NCBI GenBank assembly: GCA_016125505.1
Contig: WGLP01000003.1
Coordinates: forward strand, 565,911-629,910
DNA: 64,000 bases
From: Gammaproteobacteria bacterium
GTDB taxonomy: Bacteria; Pseudomonadota; Gammaproteobacteria; UBA6429; Thiohalophilaceae
Direction: 5' to 3'
In this document: positions 18,013-24,946 of the stretch, piece after piece
Position numbering within the stretch: position 1 is the stretch's first letter
Layout of the letters: each line of letters starts with the position of its first letter
Notes under the pieces: model-generated
What the model saw: the letters and a program-made list of their open reading frames with translations, nothing else
What the model was told of the DNA's origin: nothing
The model's database searches: none
Program-made: the position numbers and the translations under genes

Positions 18013-18367
18013 CAGACTCTTACCAGATTTTTTTCATTGCCAATGAAATCGCATAACGATAACAGGTATTATCTGGACCCCGATATCAAACTGCATCCAG
18101 AATTAACCATAGTCCATTCCCTGAGCTTTGCCTATTTTTATCCGGACCCGCATTTGCGGGTTGCGGCCGTGAGTGGCCCCCCTAAATTAATGGCGGAGTG
18201 AGCGATTTTTCGGTAGATTCGAGATGACGGTGTCGTCGATTCGAGACGAGGAGAACAAGAGTGCCACAGCATCCGGTGTATTCAGCCCCTCACGCAGCGA
18301 AGTCTGCTTCTCGCTGCGAAATCAAATTTCTATTCCTCAGATAGTCACCACAATGATAAATACCCAC
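18013..18367. other. Intergenic region between divergent genes
   Basis: This 355-base gap lies between the divergent diguanylate cyclase gene and the periplasmic gene. An open frame extends upstream of the latter to 18224, but that part gives no signal-peptide or domain sequence and was not included. GATTCGAGA occurs twice (near 18216 and 18238). I see no RNA gene or clear promoter. Confidence 0.4.
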
Positions 18368-18940
18368 ATGAAACGAATAACACCGACCCTGCTCAGTCTG
18401 CTCATTGGCATGGGGTCCGGCGGCGCCTATGCGAAAACCCAGGTGACCGTGGAGAAGAATCCCAAAAGCGGAATGCTCAGCTGGACGGCAACTGACGATG
18501 GCCTCAGCATCCAGCTGGTCCAACTGTTACCCGATTTTGTCCGGGCCGTGTACTCCAAGCACGGCCTGCCGGCCAAGCTATATAACGAGATCGCCGGTTA
18601 CTGCGATTTCGGCACCATCTTCAGGAACACCTCCGGCAAAACCCTGGATTACGATGTCCGCGACTGGCGCGCGGTTACCAGCGCGGGTGCGCTTGGCAAA
18701 ATCAAGTCCAAGAGCGAATGGGCCGAGGAATGGCGCAAGGCAGGTATCCATTTCTCCTGGACCCTGTTCCCAGGAGCCGGGACCTTCTACGCAGGTGACT
18801 GGCAACAGGGATTCACCACCATCAAGCTTCCCCACGGCACTCGCTTCGATCTGATACTCAAGTGGAAAATCGACGGCGTGATGCACACCGGCAGAATACA
18901 CAACATGCAATGCGCCTCCGACGTGACGAGTACCCCATGA
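18368..18940 (+). CDS. Exported protein of unknown function, module A with TlpA
   Basis: A 190-residue protein with a signal peptide (MKRITPTLLSLLIGMGSGGAYA). The start at 18368 is chosen because it gives this signal. It can be aligned by eye with the product of 50657-51202: a segment ending in a Cys (here Cys79, GYCDFG), then a short D-x-x-x-W stretch (VRDWRAV), an E-W-x-x-x-W-R helix, FSWTL, and a second Cys close to the C-terminus (Cys182, NMQC). Both relatives are followed directly by a TlpA-type thioredoxin; here the stop overlaps the thioredoxin start (ATGA). The two Cys may form a disulfide handled by that partner. I know no family name for it. Confidence 0.75.
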   Translation: MKRITPTLLSLLIGMGSGGAYAKTQVTVEKNPKSGMLSWTATDDGLSIQLVQLLPDFVRAVYSKHGLPAKLYNEIAGYCDFGTIFRNTSGKTLDYDVRDWRAVTSAGALGKIKSKSEWAEEWRKAGIHFSWTLFPGAGTFYAGDWQQGFTTIKLPHGTRFDLILKWKIDGVMHTGRIHNMQCASDVTSTP

Positions 18941-19473
18941 AACACACACTCCTGATTCTTTGCAATTTCCTGCTCATACTGACGTGCCTGGGCACCGCGC
19001 AGGCGGAACAGCCGCTCGGTCACGACCTCGCGCCTTTGCCCAAGCCGATCCCGGCACCGGCCTTCACACTGCAAGACGGGGACGGCAACCCGGTCAGCCT
19101 GGCCGATTACAAGGGCAAGGTGATCCTTCTCAATTTCTGGGGAACCTGGTGCCCGCCCTGTCGCCAAGAAATGCCTTCAATGGAACGGCTCTACCAACGG
19201 CAGCAGAGCAAGGGGTTCGTGGTGCTCGCCGTCAACCAGACGGAAACCCCCGAAGACGTGTTCATCTATACCGGTCAGCTGTCGGTAACACCTACCTTCA
19301 AGATCCTGTACGACAAGAACAGCGACGTTTCCGCGGAGTATCGGGTTGTCGGTCTGCCCACCACCTTTCTCATCGACAAGAAAGGCATCATCCGTTACCG
19401 CGCGGTCGGCGGCCGCGACTTCGACAGTCCCAAGGTGGAGCAGCAGATCAGCAGCCTGATAAGTGAAAAATAG
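18937..19473 (+). CDS. TlpA-type periplasmic thioredoxin, module A
   Basis: A 178-residue exported thiol-disulfide oxidoreductase. It has a signal peptide (to TAQA), a TlpA/ResA-like fold with active site WCPPC (Cys72, Cys75) and the cis-proline loop GLPTTFLID. TlpA-like proteins normally reduce disulfides of periplasmic client proteins such as apocytochromes or CuA centres. The start is fixed by the ATGA overlap with the upstream unknown exported protein, so that protein is the likely client or partner. The gap after this gene holds the second 62-bp repeat. Confidence 0.9.
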   Translation: MKHTLLILCNFLLILTCLGTAQAEQPLGHDLAPLPKPIPAPAFTLQDGDGNPVSLADYKGKVILLNFWGTWCPPCRQEMPSMERLYQRQQSKGFVVLAVNQTETPEDVFIYTGQLSVTPTFKILYDKNSDVSAEYRVVGLPTTFLIDKKGIIRYRAVGGRDFDSPKVEQQISSLISEK

Positions 19474-19597
19474 CCGGCCGCAAGACTGCTGTCTGTCCGG
19501 TTCCTGTGTAGGCGCGCCGGGTCCTGGCGACGCTGGCAATTTGACTGCTCTGTAAACCCGACAGGAAGAGCGTAATCCAGATAAGAGTCAGAGAGAG

Positions 19598-19624
19598 ATA
19601 TCTTCTAATATTAGAAACAATTGC
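19598..19624. repeat. 27-bp repeat with TTCTAATATTAGAA palindrome, copy 1
   Basis: ATATCTTCTAATATTAGAA followed by ACAATTGC. The core TTCTAATATTAGAA is a perfect 14-base palindrome. The same 27 bases occur at 20534-20560 with one change. Confidence 0.85.
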
Positions 19625-19644
19625 ACACTGATCCGGTTTTTTTC

Positions 19645-19706
19645 GGAGAAGACACGCGCCCTGCGCAATCCGGTGAATGTGCTGCGTCAGCGAATTGCCT
19701 GACGCC
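19645..19706 (+). repeat. 62-bp direct repeat, copy 2 (NUDIX 3'-end remnant)
   Basis: A copy of 16962-17023 (59 of 62 bases), including the former stop codon. No NUDIX coding sequence precedes it, so it is a fragment left by duplication or insertion. Together the two copies bracket 17024-19644. Confidence 0.92.
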
Positions 19707-19750
19707 AGCGTAATTCAAATATCTTTCCGGTTAGCGTTCTAGAGCTATCT

Positions 19751-20464
19751 TCATTGGTACTTAGGCCATTCTTTGTACTTTGATGGGAACAAATTTATCT
19801 CTTCTCTCTTCAAAATATTAAAGATAGCTTGATGTCGAGCATCTTCCGTTCCAATGTTTCGCTTCATAAACTGCAGCAGCCAAGCGTACACATCTGCTAG
19901 CTGCAGAAAGCGGCTGAGGTGCGAATGTGTGAAATGCACAGAATCAACTAAATGGGTTAGATCTCTACCAAACGCAAAATCAGTTCCATTTGCTCTGTAG
20001 CCTGATAGAGTGGTAGCGAACCGTTCTGACATTCGATCGCTCTCGCGATCTCCTATGAGCATACCCAAAGACCTTTTTGCTCTAACGTAATCGTTCGCGC
20101 GCTCACATAGGAACATAAACGCAATCTCTTCAGCAGATTGGTTTTGTGACAAAAGGTCTGTATTGATCTGAATATCTATCAGCGCCACTTCTTCTAGGGA
20201 CAATATTTGAATCAAACGTTCAAGTACGTCAATTCGTCGGGAAAAATCTGTCCAAGCCTTGAAGTTTCTCTTCCGATGATAAATTTCTGCCGCATGAAAT
20301 TCAGTTTCCTTACACATCTCTGATCTGCCAAAAACTTTATTTGCAAGAGCTGATACTTGCATCTCGACTTGATGTAGATGTTCCTCATCTATGCAAATAG
20401 CGCCAATATGATAGTGTGGATATTCCACTTCTGGCTTAACTTCATCGAAAAATATTAGTTTCAT
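19751..20464 (-). CDS. DUF3800 domain protein (cassette gene)
   Basis: A 237-residue protein of the DUF3800 family, predicted to have an RNase H-like fold. Typical signs are the N-terminal strand with acidic residues (LIFFDEVKPE), a central acidic helix pair, a later GDRESDR and the C-terminal LQLADVYAWLL. DUF3800 proteins often sit next to mobile or defence genes, and nuclease activity is suspected but not shown. It is the last gene of the cassette-like run; AACGCTAACC follows its stop, like the start of an attC site. Confidence 0.75.
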   Translation of the reverse strand: MKLIFFDEVKPEVEYPHYHIGAICIDEEHLHQVEMQVSALANKVFGRSEMCKETEFHAAEIYHRKRNFKAWTDFSRRIDVLERLIQILSLEEVALIDIQINTDLLSQNQSAEEIAFMFLCERANDYVRAKRSLGMLIGDRESDRMSERFATTLSGYRANGTDFAFGRDLTHLVDSVHFTHSHLSRFLQLADVYAWLLQFMKRNIGTEDARHQAIFNILKREEINLFPSKYKEWPKYQ

Positions 20465-20482
20465 TTTTTCGATCCATCACGA

Positions 20483-20594
20483 CACTAACTGTTGAATTAA
20501 CGACCCACAGTAGCAAATTAGGTTTAGAGATGAATATCTTCTAATATTAGAAATAATTGCTCTCTGGCCCTACTCTTTTTCCATCGCGTTATAA
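20483..20594 (-). repeat. attC-like junction between DUF3800 and small exported gene
   Basis: Reading in the gene direction, TTATAACGCG near one end and GGGTCGTTAATTCAACAGTTAGTG near the other match the ends of the better sites at 22509-22549 and 21536-21576. The middle is longer and includes the 27-bp palindromic repeat. Confidence 0.45.
20534..20560. repeat. 27-bp repeat with TTCTAATATTAGAA palindrome, copy 2
   Basis: Identical to 19598-19624 apart from one C/T change. Both copies lie in junctions of the cassette-like run. A shorter relative, AATATTAGAGAAAAC, occurs near 21005 and 21070. Confidence 0.85.
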
Positions 20595-20607
20595 ATTTAT
20601 TTGTATG

Positions 20608-20979
20608 TTACTCACGCGGCTCCATCCATCTGTTAACTCTTCCGTTAAAAAACATGACTGTTCCACCATTTCCATAATACCAAGTAGCTAGGTTACCTCC
20701 GTCTACCCGTTGCGGTTCTCCAAGTATTTTTTGAACATCACTAGCGCTCATGTCTGTGGCTAATTTTCTCCAGTTATGAACTGATTTCCAACCTTCATGA
20801 GAAGGTACAAGTACTTTGTTTTCACTTGATTCTCTAAGCAAGGACTCTAGTTTCGATATACGAAGGTTTAGTTCCTGTACCTTTTTCTCTAGCCGATCAA
20901 TTCGATCACTGTCATCTGCATAAGAATTGAAGATGACGCCCAACATCAGAAATCCAATTATGGTAATAGTTCTAATCAT
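20608..20979 (-). CDS. Small exported coiled-coil protein with BamE/OmlA-like domain (cassette gene)
   Basis: A 123-residue protein. The start at 20979 has GAGGGAGATC just upstream and gives a signal peptide (MIRTITIIGFLMLGVIFNSYA); the longer frame to 21069 runs into repeated DNA. A short coiled coil (DRIDRLEKKVQELNLRISKL) is followed by a small domain with MSASDVQKILGEPQRVD and WYYGNGGTVMFFNGRVNRW, the look of SmpA/OmlA-like beta-alpha folds. Function unknown; probably envelope-associated. It sits between two repeat-rich junctions in the cassette-like run. Confidence 0.7.
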   Translation of the reverse strand: MIRTITIIGFLMLGVIFNSYADDSDRIDRLEKKVQELNLRISKLESLLRESSENKVLVPSHEGWKSVHNWRKLATDMSASDVQKILGEPQRVDGGNLATWYYGNGGTVMFFNGRVNRWMEPRE

Positions 20980-21005
20980 GATCTCCCTCGCTTGTAAATA
21001 GTGGC

Positions 21006-21098
21006 ATATTAGAGAAAACTGTGTTCTGACCCCAGTTGTCGGACCCCAGTTGTCGACCCCAGTTGTCATAATATTAGAGAAAACTGTGTTCTTGCCCC
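21006..21098. repeat. Nested short repeats between cassette genes
   Basis: A 28-base unit (ATATTAGAGAAAACTGTGTT then CTGACCCC) at 21006-21033 recurs at 21071-21098 with two changes. Between them GACCCCAGTTGTC occurs three times in tandem (21028-21040, 21042-21054, 21055-21067). GGGGTCAGAACACAG-type sequences are also found beside REP-associated transposases, so this may be a mobile REP-like insertion within a cassette junction. Confidence 0.75.
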
Positions 21099-21102
21099 GG
21101 TT

Positions 21103-21166
21103 TTCTAAAACGCAGCTTTTGAGCGTGCCAATGAGCGTAGCGAATGGCTCAATTTATTTGTTAGAT
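21103..21166 (-). repeat. attC-like site after small membrane-protein gene
   Basis: In gene direction it begins ATCTAAC, a perfect RYYYAAC core overlapping the stop codon of 21161-21517. TTGAGC and GCTCAA arms can pair across the centre. The far end (GCGTTTTAGAA) is a degenerate GTTRRRY. This is one of the better single sites. Confidence 0.5.
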
Positions 21167-21517
21167 TTTACATGGTATGAGTATGTCACCATAACCCCAA
21201 ATAAATGTTCCAAACACCACAGAAAAATGTAATACCTTTAAAAGTATTTGCCTTTGGCGTGGTTGATCTAATGGTCCAACCCCACCTCCTATAGCTCCAG
21301 CGCCTCTTGTGGCTCTTACATTTATTTGTTCCTGCAAATTAACGTTTTGATACTCAGACATGGCACTTAATAAAACCATTATTGAGCCAGAGCGCGCGAA
21401 CCAATCCGCGCGGCCATACTTACAAGCCAAGTACAGCGATACCCCCATAATTAAATAGCTCGCAGCCAATGCAATAATGTCATTCCGTGTTTGTTTATTT
21501 AAATCAAGTCCATACAT
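21161..21517 (-). CDS. Small membrane protein of unknown function (cassette gene)
   Basis: A 118-residue protein with hydrophobic segments at about residues 13-33, 41-55 and 90-112, and a Gly-rich loop (RATRGAGAIGGGVGPLDQP) between them. No family is recognised. Its stop codon lies inside the attC-like core ATCTAAC and its start follows the site at 21536-21576, the compact arrangement expected of a cassette. Confidence 0.55.
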   Translation of the reverse strand: MYGLDLNKQTRNDIIALAASYLIMGVSLYLACKYGRADWFARSGSIMVLLSAMSEYQNVNLQEQINVRATRGAGAIGGGVGPLDQPRQRQILLKVLHFSVVFGTFIWGYGDILIPCKI

Positions 21518-21535
21518 AATTGTTTTCTCTTATAT

Positions 21536-21576
21536 ACCTAATAGTTTTATTAACGAGACCCTATGTCTCGTTATTA
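21536..21576 (-). repeat. attC-like site between cassette genes
   Basis: In gene direction: TAATAACGAGACATAGGG, then TCTCGTTAATAAAACTATTAGGT. TAACGAGA and TCTCGTTA form an 8-base stem. It matches the site at 22509-22549 over most of its 41 bases, although the neighbouring genes are unrelated. Confidence 0.6.
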
Positions 21577-22161
21577 TTTTTTATGTTCAAACGGTCCCAA
21601 TATTGTCGAGCCATCTGGCAACTTGAAGTTTAAGGCGTTTTTATTTATATAACCAAGTATTGCAAAAGACTGTCTAAAAAACGCCACAAACACAGCCAAA
21701 TTACCGCACTCAGAAAACACATAGCGATAAAAAAACTGATCGCTCAAATTTGTATTACAACGCTCTAATTTAGGAAAGTTACTTACTAAGCTGGCAATTT
21801 CATTTGGTAATTCATTATTCTCTATTTGTAAATTTGAGAACCATAATAAAGCTATTCCTGCCTTCTTTGGCAAAATCTCGCCGGTATGTTTATAGTAAAG
21901 CGCAAGAAATAGCTTTCTACCGAAATTTGTTACTGCTTTGTTTACAAGTGGGCCTTTTAGGCTAAGGACTGGTAAATCGGCTGAGCTTTCACCATCTGGT
22001 AAGGTGATGTTGTATTTTTTAACGGCATTTCGTTTTTGACGTAATGTAGGTTGCAATTCTACTAAAATTTCGGGGTAATTATACGCAACAGCCCGAATTC
22101 GTTCTTGTGCTTCTTTTATACCTTTTAACAATCCAATCATGATTGCTCCAATCTGCATCAT
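21574..22161 (-). CDS. Unknown protein overlapping the TIR-like gene (cassette gene)
   Basis: A 195-residue protein; ATG codons at 22161, 22158 and 22140 are possible starts. It has no recognised domain, but a hydrophobic, aromatic C-terminal half (LFLALYYKHTGEILPKK, FFYRYVFSECGNLAVFVAFF) is visible. It overlaps the TIR-like gene by about 80 bases in another frame. If the frames were joined near GATTGTTAAAAGG, the TIR domain would run directly into this protein (DWIVK then GIKEAQERI), so a frameshifted fusion or programmed shift is possible. It may be an effector or partner of the TIR protein. Confidence 0.5.
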   Translation of the reverse strand: MMQIGAIMIGLLKGIKEAQERIRAVAYNYPEILVELQPTLRQKRNAVKKYNITLPDGESSADLPVLSLKGPLVNKAVTNFGRKLFLALYYKHTGEILPKKAGIALLWFSNLQIENNELPNEIASLVSNFPKLERCNTNLSDQFFYRYVFSECGNLAVFVAFFRQSFAILGYINKNALNFKLPDGSTILGPFEHKK

Positions 22162-22510
22162 CTAACAGGATCGGGAATAAGTAGCGATCTACAGAATCAA
22201 TAATGTTATTTATAGCTTTCTCGATATTTGGCGTTACAAAACCTATGTAAAAAGAAGATATTATTGGAATAACAATATTTGCTTCTTCTATAGATTTTCT
22301 AGTGCCCGCTTCATTATCGGGGTCAATATCTGATGAATTATTATCTTCAAGATCACTAAATGTTTTAACGATGTATTGAGCATCAAGTTTCAAATTTAAT
22401 AGTCTTTTCTTTAATTGACTCGCAAATTCCTTATCAAGGTCATGACCAGTGTTGTCGATGAATATCTTAATAACAGATTTTAGTGTCATGAAATTGTCTC
22501 TATTTTCCAT
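22079..22510 (-). CDS. TIR-domain-like protein (cassette gene)
   Basis: A 143-residue protein. Its fold pattern matches TIR domains: strand A KIFIDNTGHD then helix (LDKEFASQLKKRLL), IEEANIVIPIIS as the fourth strand, SFYIGFVTPNIEKAI as the alpha-C region holding the likely catalytic Glu, and RYLFPILLDDADW as the last strand with the common DW ending. Bacterial TIR proteins often degrade NAD+ in phage defence. The first ATG overlaps an attC-like end; MTLKSV at 22489 is an alternative start. The match is by pattern, so NADase activity is unproven. Confidence 0.5.
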   Translation of the reverse strand: MENRDNFMTLKSVIKIFIDNTGHDLDKEFASQLKKRLLNLKLDAQYIVKTFSDLEDNNSSDIDPDNEAGTRKSIEEANIVIPIISSFYIGFVTPNIEKAINNIIDSVDRYLFPILLDDADWSNHDWIVKRYKRSTRTNSGCCV

Positions 22511-22549
22511 CTAACAGTTGAATTAACGAGACCCCATATCTCGTTATAC
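22509..22549 (-). repeat. attC-like site between cassette genes (best conserved)
   Basis: Plus-strand ends are ATCTAAC (perfect RYYYAAC) and GTTATAC (one mismatch to GTTRRRY). Between them are AGTTGAATTAACGAGA and TCTCGTTA, an 8-base inverted repeat. The end AATTCAACTGTTAGATG closely resembles known attC ends. The TIR-like gene starts within it. Confidence 0.6.
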
Positions 22550-22560
22550 ATTTTCCTGTT

Positions 22561-23094
22561 TCACCTATCGAAGACCTCTTCAGCCCTGACTTTGTGCATT
22601 TCTCGGAGGGAGTCTCGAAGCAGTACAACTATGCTAACGACCGTCTTCGGGTACTCATTATCCTTTGGGTTGTTGAGCCACCCAAGGAAGCTTCTAGGAT
22701 CATACGCAGAAATGCGGTTCAGTACTTTCATTGACTCTAATTGAGTCCGAGCTCGGCCGAGTTTTCGATCCTTTACATGAGCAACTACTGTATTTCTGTA
22801 CTCCTTAACGTCAAGCTGATATATCTTCGAGACAAGCTCCTTTACCTGTGGGCGGAACTCCGCTGGGACAACATGATGAAATACTTCCCAAAACTCGCAC
22901 AGTTTGCATAAAGCTAGGACGAGATGCGACACGCACATCTTCTGAACTGATACTATGCCTTCCTTAGAAAATTGCTTACACTCAAATCGTGATTGATAGT
23001 GCTCAAACACCATTGTTCCAGCAACCAAACCATCGGCTAGATCATTCAGGATATTGACGGCATCAAGGATGGTATTTCTGTCGACAACAGTCAT
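22561..23094 (-). CDS. HEPN/AbiU2-like helical protein (cassette gene)
   Basis: A 177-residue, wholly helical protein. At about residues 99-106 it has YRNTVVAHV, an R-x5-H pattern like the catalytic Rx4-6H motif of HEPN RNases, followed by a basic stretch (KDRKLGRARTQ). Such proteins include AbiU2 and other abortive-infection or toxin families that cut RNA. No antitoxin gene is adjacent unless the neighbouring HEPN-like gene plays that part. Assignment rests on the motif and helical pattern only. Confidence 0.45.
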   Translation of the reverse strand: MTVVDRNTILDAVNILNDLADGLVAGTMVFEHYQSRFECKQFSKEGIVSVQKMCVSHLVLALCKLCEFWEVFHHVVPAEFRPQVKELVSKIYQLDVKEYRNTVVAHVKDRKLGRARTQLESMKVLNRISAYDPRSFLGWLNNPKDNEYPKTVVSIVVLLRDSLREMHKVRAEEVFDR

Positions 23095-23104
23095 AATTTA
23101 AGAC

Positions 23105-23173
23105 ACATAACGGTGAGCTGTTGAGCGCAAGCTACCATACGGCGAAGCGTTCCATACGGGCATATTGTTAGCA
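23105..23173 (-). repeat. attC-like site between the two HEPN-like genes
   Basis: In gene direction it starts GCTAACAATATGCCC, overlapping the stop codon, and ends CACCGTTATGT. CGTATGGAACGCTTCG and CGTATGGTAGCTTGCG repeat in its middle. Ends fit the core rule with one mismatch each. Confidence 0.45.
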
Positions 23174-23635
23174 CTTTTTGTTTTTAAGTTCGAAATTGGG
23201 CTCATATATTTTCACCAACGTTTCGATAAATTCTTTTGCTTGTTGAATCACTACATCCGACTCCTCTGGATTACAGAACTCTCCTTGATGTGCTACTGAA
23301 TTGCGCTTCTTATTGATTTTCACAGAAACGTCTTTTAGCTTAGTTACCACTTTATGGTATTTCTCACCTTTAGTTATTGGAATCAATAAGCGATCGACTT
23401 TTCCAGAGATGCCGTTAGCCCAAACCAGAAGAGAATCGACGAACTCTTTACTCAATTTACTTTTTGATTCAAATTCTTTACGTACTGCGAAATTAGCGGC
23501 TAGTTCTGCTGCCGTAGCAGCACGAACAATTGCCGCAGACGATTCATCGCGTGAATGAAGTCCTGTCAGTTTGTTCCATTGGGACTGAACCTTTTCAAGA
23601 TCAGTCCGGTCGACATATGGTTTACGTTTAGACAT
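23168..23635 (-). CDS. HEPN-like helical protein (first cassette gene)
   Basis: A 155-residue helical protein. KKRNSVAHQGEF at about residues 110-121 fits the HEPN R-x4-H motif, followed by a predicted helix (EESDVVIQQAKEFIETLVKIY), as in many HEPN domains whose motif lies before the last helix. It is the first gene of the run and is followed by a second, unrelated HEPN-like gene. HEPN domains are usually RNases in toxin or defence systems; that role is inferred. Confidence 0.5.
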   Translation of the reverse strand: MSKRKPYVDRTDLEKVQSQWNKLTGLHSRDESSAAIVRAATAAELAANFAVRKEFESKSKLSKEFVDSLLVWANGISGKVDRLLIPITKGEKYHKVVTKLKDVSVKINKKRNSVAHQGEFCNPEESDVVIQQAKEFIETLVKIYEPNFELKNKKC

Positions 23636-23646
23636 ATTTTGATGAA

Positions 23647-23684
23647 CGCTAACAGCTGAATTAGCTTGCCCCCCTGTCTCGTTC
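23647..23684 (-). repeat. attC-like end at the upstream edge of the array
   Basis: In gene direction: GAACGAGACAGGGGGG, then CAAGCTAATTCAGCTGTTAGCG, the same layout as the sites at 22509 and 21536. It marks the right border of the cassette-like run, 27 bases or less before the first gene. No attI or integrase is seen between it and purK. Confidence 0.5.
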
Positions 23685-23815
23685 TCACTTTTTATCGGGA
23701 TCTAAATATTTCTAGAAAGTATAGCAATGGATTGATGACCAGGCGATGAAGTGAGATAGGCTAAGCCTGGATCCCTGATAATACCAGGCATTTCTGGCAT
23801 GACGATCGGGAATAT

Positions 23816-24946
23816 TTAGCGTGTACTCAAGGCCTTGCGAATCTGAGCAGCGGTGTCCAGCGCGGCTTCAACATTCTCCGCCAGCACATTGAAGTGGCCC
23901 ATCTTGCGGCCTGGGCGTGCGGCGTGTTTGCCGTATAAATGCAGTTTGGCGTTGGGATTTTGAAACAACTTGTCCCAGGCAGGGTCGCCGCCTTGCCACA
24001 GATCACCCAGCAGGTTGATCATCACGACCGGTGACAACAGACGCGTATCACCCGGTGGCAGGCCGCACAACATCCGCACCTGTTGTTCGAATTGATCGGT
24101 GAGGGAGGCATCCAGCGTATAGTGACCGCTGTTGTGCGGGCGCGGTGCGATCTCGTTGATCAGGAGTTGCTGGTCTTTGGTCAGAAACAATTCCACGGCG
24201 AGCAAGCCGCAGTAGTCGAGCTTCTCCGCCAGCGTGCGCGCCATACTGGTTGCGCGTTCGATGATCTCCGATGTGGTACGTGCCGGCACAATCGAGGTAT
24301 CGAGGATGCCATTGACGTGAATATTTTCCGCCGGTGGATACACGGCGATCTCGCCCTCACTGCTGCGTGCCAACAGTACCGATAATTCCATTTGCAGATC
24401 GACGCGCTCTTCCAGGACACACGGCTTGTTACCTAATTCGGCAAAGGCCGCATGTGCCTGCGCTGCATCGGTAACCGTGCGCTGGCCTTTACCGTCGTAA
24501 CCCAGGGCCGCGGTCTTGAGAATGGCAGGCAGGCGTACTTGTTTCAATGCCGCGTCCAGTTCAGCCGCATTATGTACCGGTTGAAACGGCGCGGTACCCA
24601 GGCCGCAATCACGTATGAAGGTTTTTTCCCGGATGCGATCCTGGGCATATTCCACGGCCTTGGCGCCGGGGCGTACCAGGCATTGCGCCTCCAGTGTACG
24701 CAGGGCCGCGACCGGGACATTTTCGAATTCCGTGGTCACCGCCGCGCAATGCGTTGCGAGATAGGTCAGTGCTTCCGGGTCGGTGTATTCCTTTTGCAGG
24801 TGTTCGTTGGCGAGTGCCGCGGCGGGACTCATGGGGTCGGGGTCCAGCACGATGACCTTGTAACCCATGGTGCGCGCGGCCACGGTGAACATGCGGCCCA
24901 ACTGGCCGCCACCCAGCACTCCGAGTGTTGCTTCCGGCAGGATCAC
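23816..24946 (-). CDS. purK: N5-carboxyaminoimidazole ribonucleotide synthase PurK
   Basis: ATP-grasp enzyme of purine synthesis that joins bicarbonate to AIR, giving N5-CAIR. The 376 residues start with the dinucleotide-like [12 protein letters not shown]; the ATP-grasp parts include [23 protein letters not shown] and [15 protein letters not shown]. Its start overlaps the purE stop by four bases, the classic purE-purK pair. Use of bicarbonate links it loosely to the carbon pump nearby, but purEK is common and the neighbourhood is probably chance. Confidence 0.96.
   Translation of the reverse strand: MILPEATLGVLGGGQLGRMFTVAARTMGYKVIVLDPDPMSPAAALANEHLQKEYTDPEALTYLATHCAAVTTEFENVPVAALRTLEAQCLVRPGAKAVEYAQDRIREKTFIRDCGLGTAPFQPVHNAAELDAALKQVRLPAILKTAALGYDGKGQRTVTDAAQAHAAFAELGNKPCVLEERVDLQMELSVLLARSSEGEIAVYPPAENIHVNGILDTSIVPARTTSEIIERATSMARTLAEKLDYCGLLAVELFLTKDQQLLINEIAPRPHNSGHYTLDASLTDQFEQQVRMLCGLPPGDTRLLSPVVMINLLGDLWQGGDPAWDKLFQNPNAKLHLYGKHAARPGRKMGHFNVLAENVEAALDTAAQIRKALSTR

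Larger units (their letters stand above)
19598..23684 (-). mobile_element. Candidate gene-cassette array without integrase (CALIN-like)
   Basis: Seven small genes lie in one direction on the minus strand, clearly AT-richer than the flanking genome. They are separated by short sites that resemble each other: GGGGTCTCGTTAATTCAACTG at one junction, a near copy at the next, and shorter versions elsewhere. Several ends fit the attC core rule (RYYYAAC on one side, GTTRRRY on the other, for example ATCTAAC at 22509 and GTTAGAT at 21160). The right-hand halves resemble known attC ends (TTAATTCAACTGTTAGAT). No integrase gene is in the window. The layout fits a cluster of attC sites lacking an integrase; the folding of each site is imperfect, so this remains a proposal. 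Confidence 0.5.

Noticed and set aside
21006..21098. CRISPR array
   Set aside because: Only three short tandem 13-mers with 0-1 base between them and no spacers; no cas genes are near.
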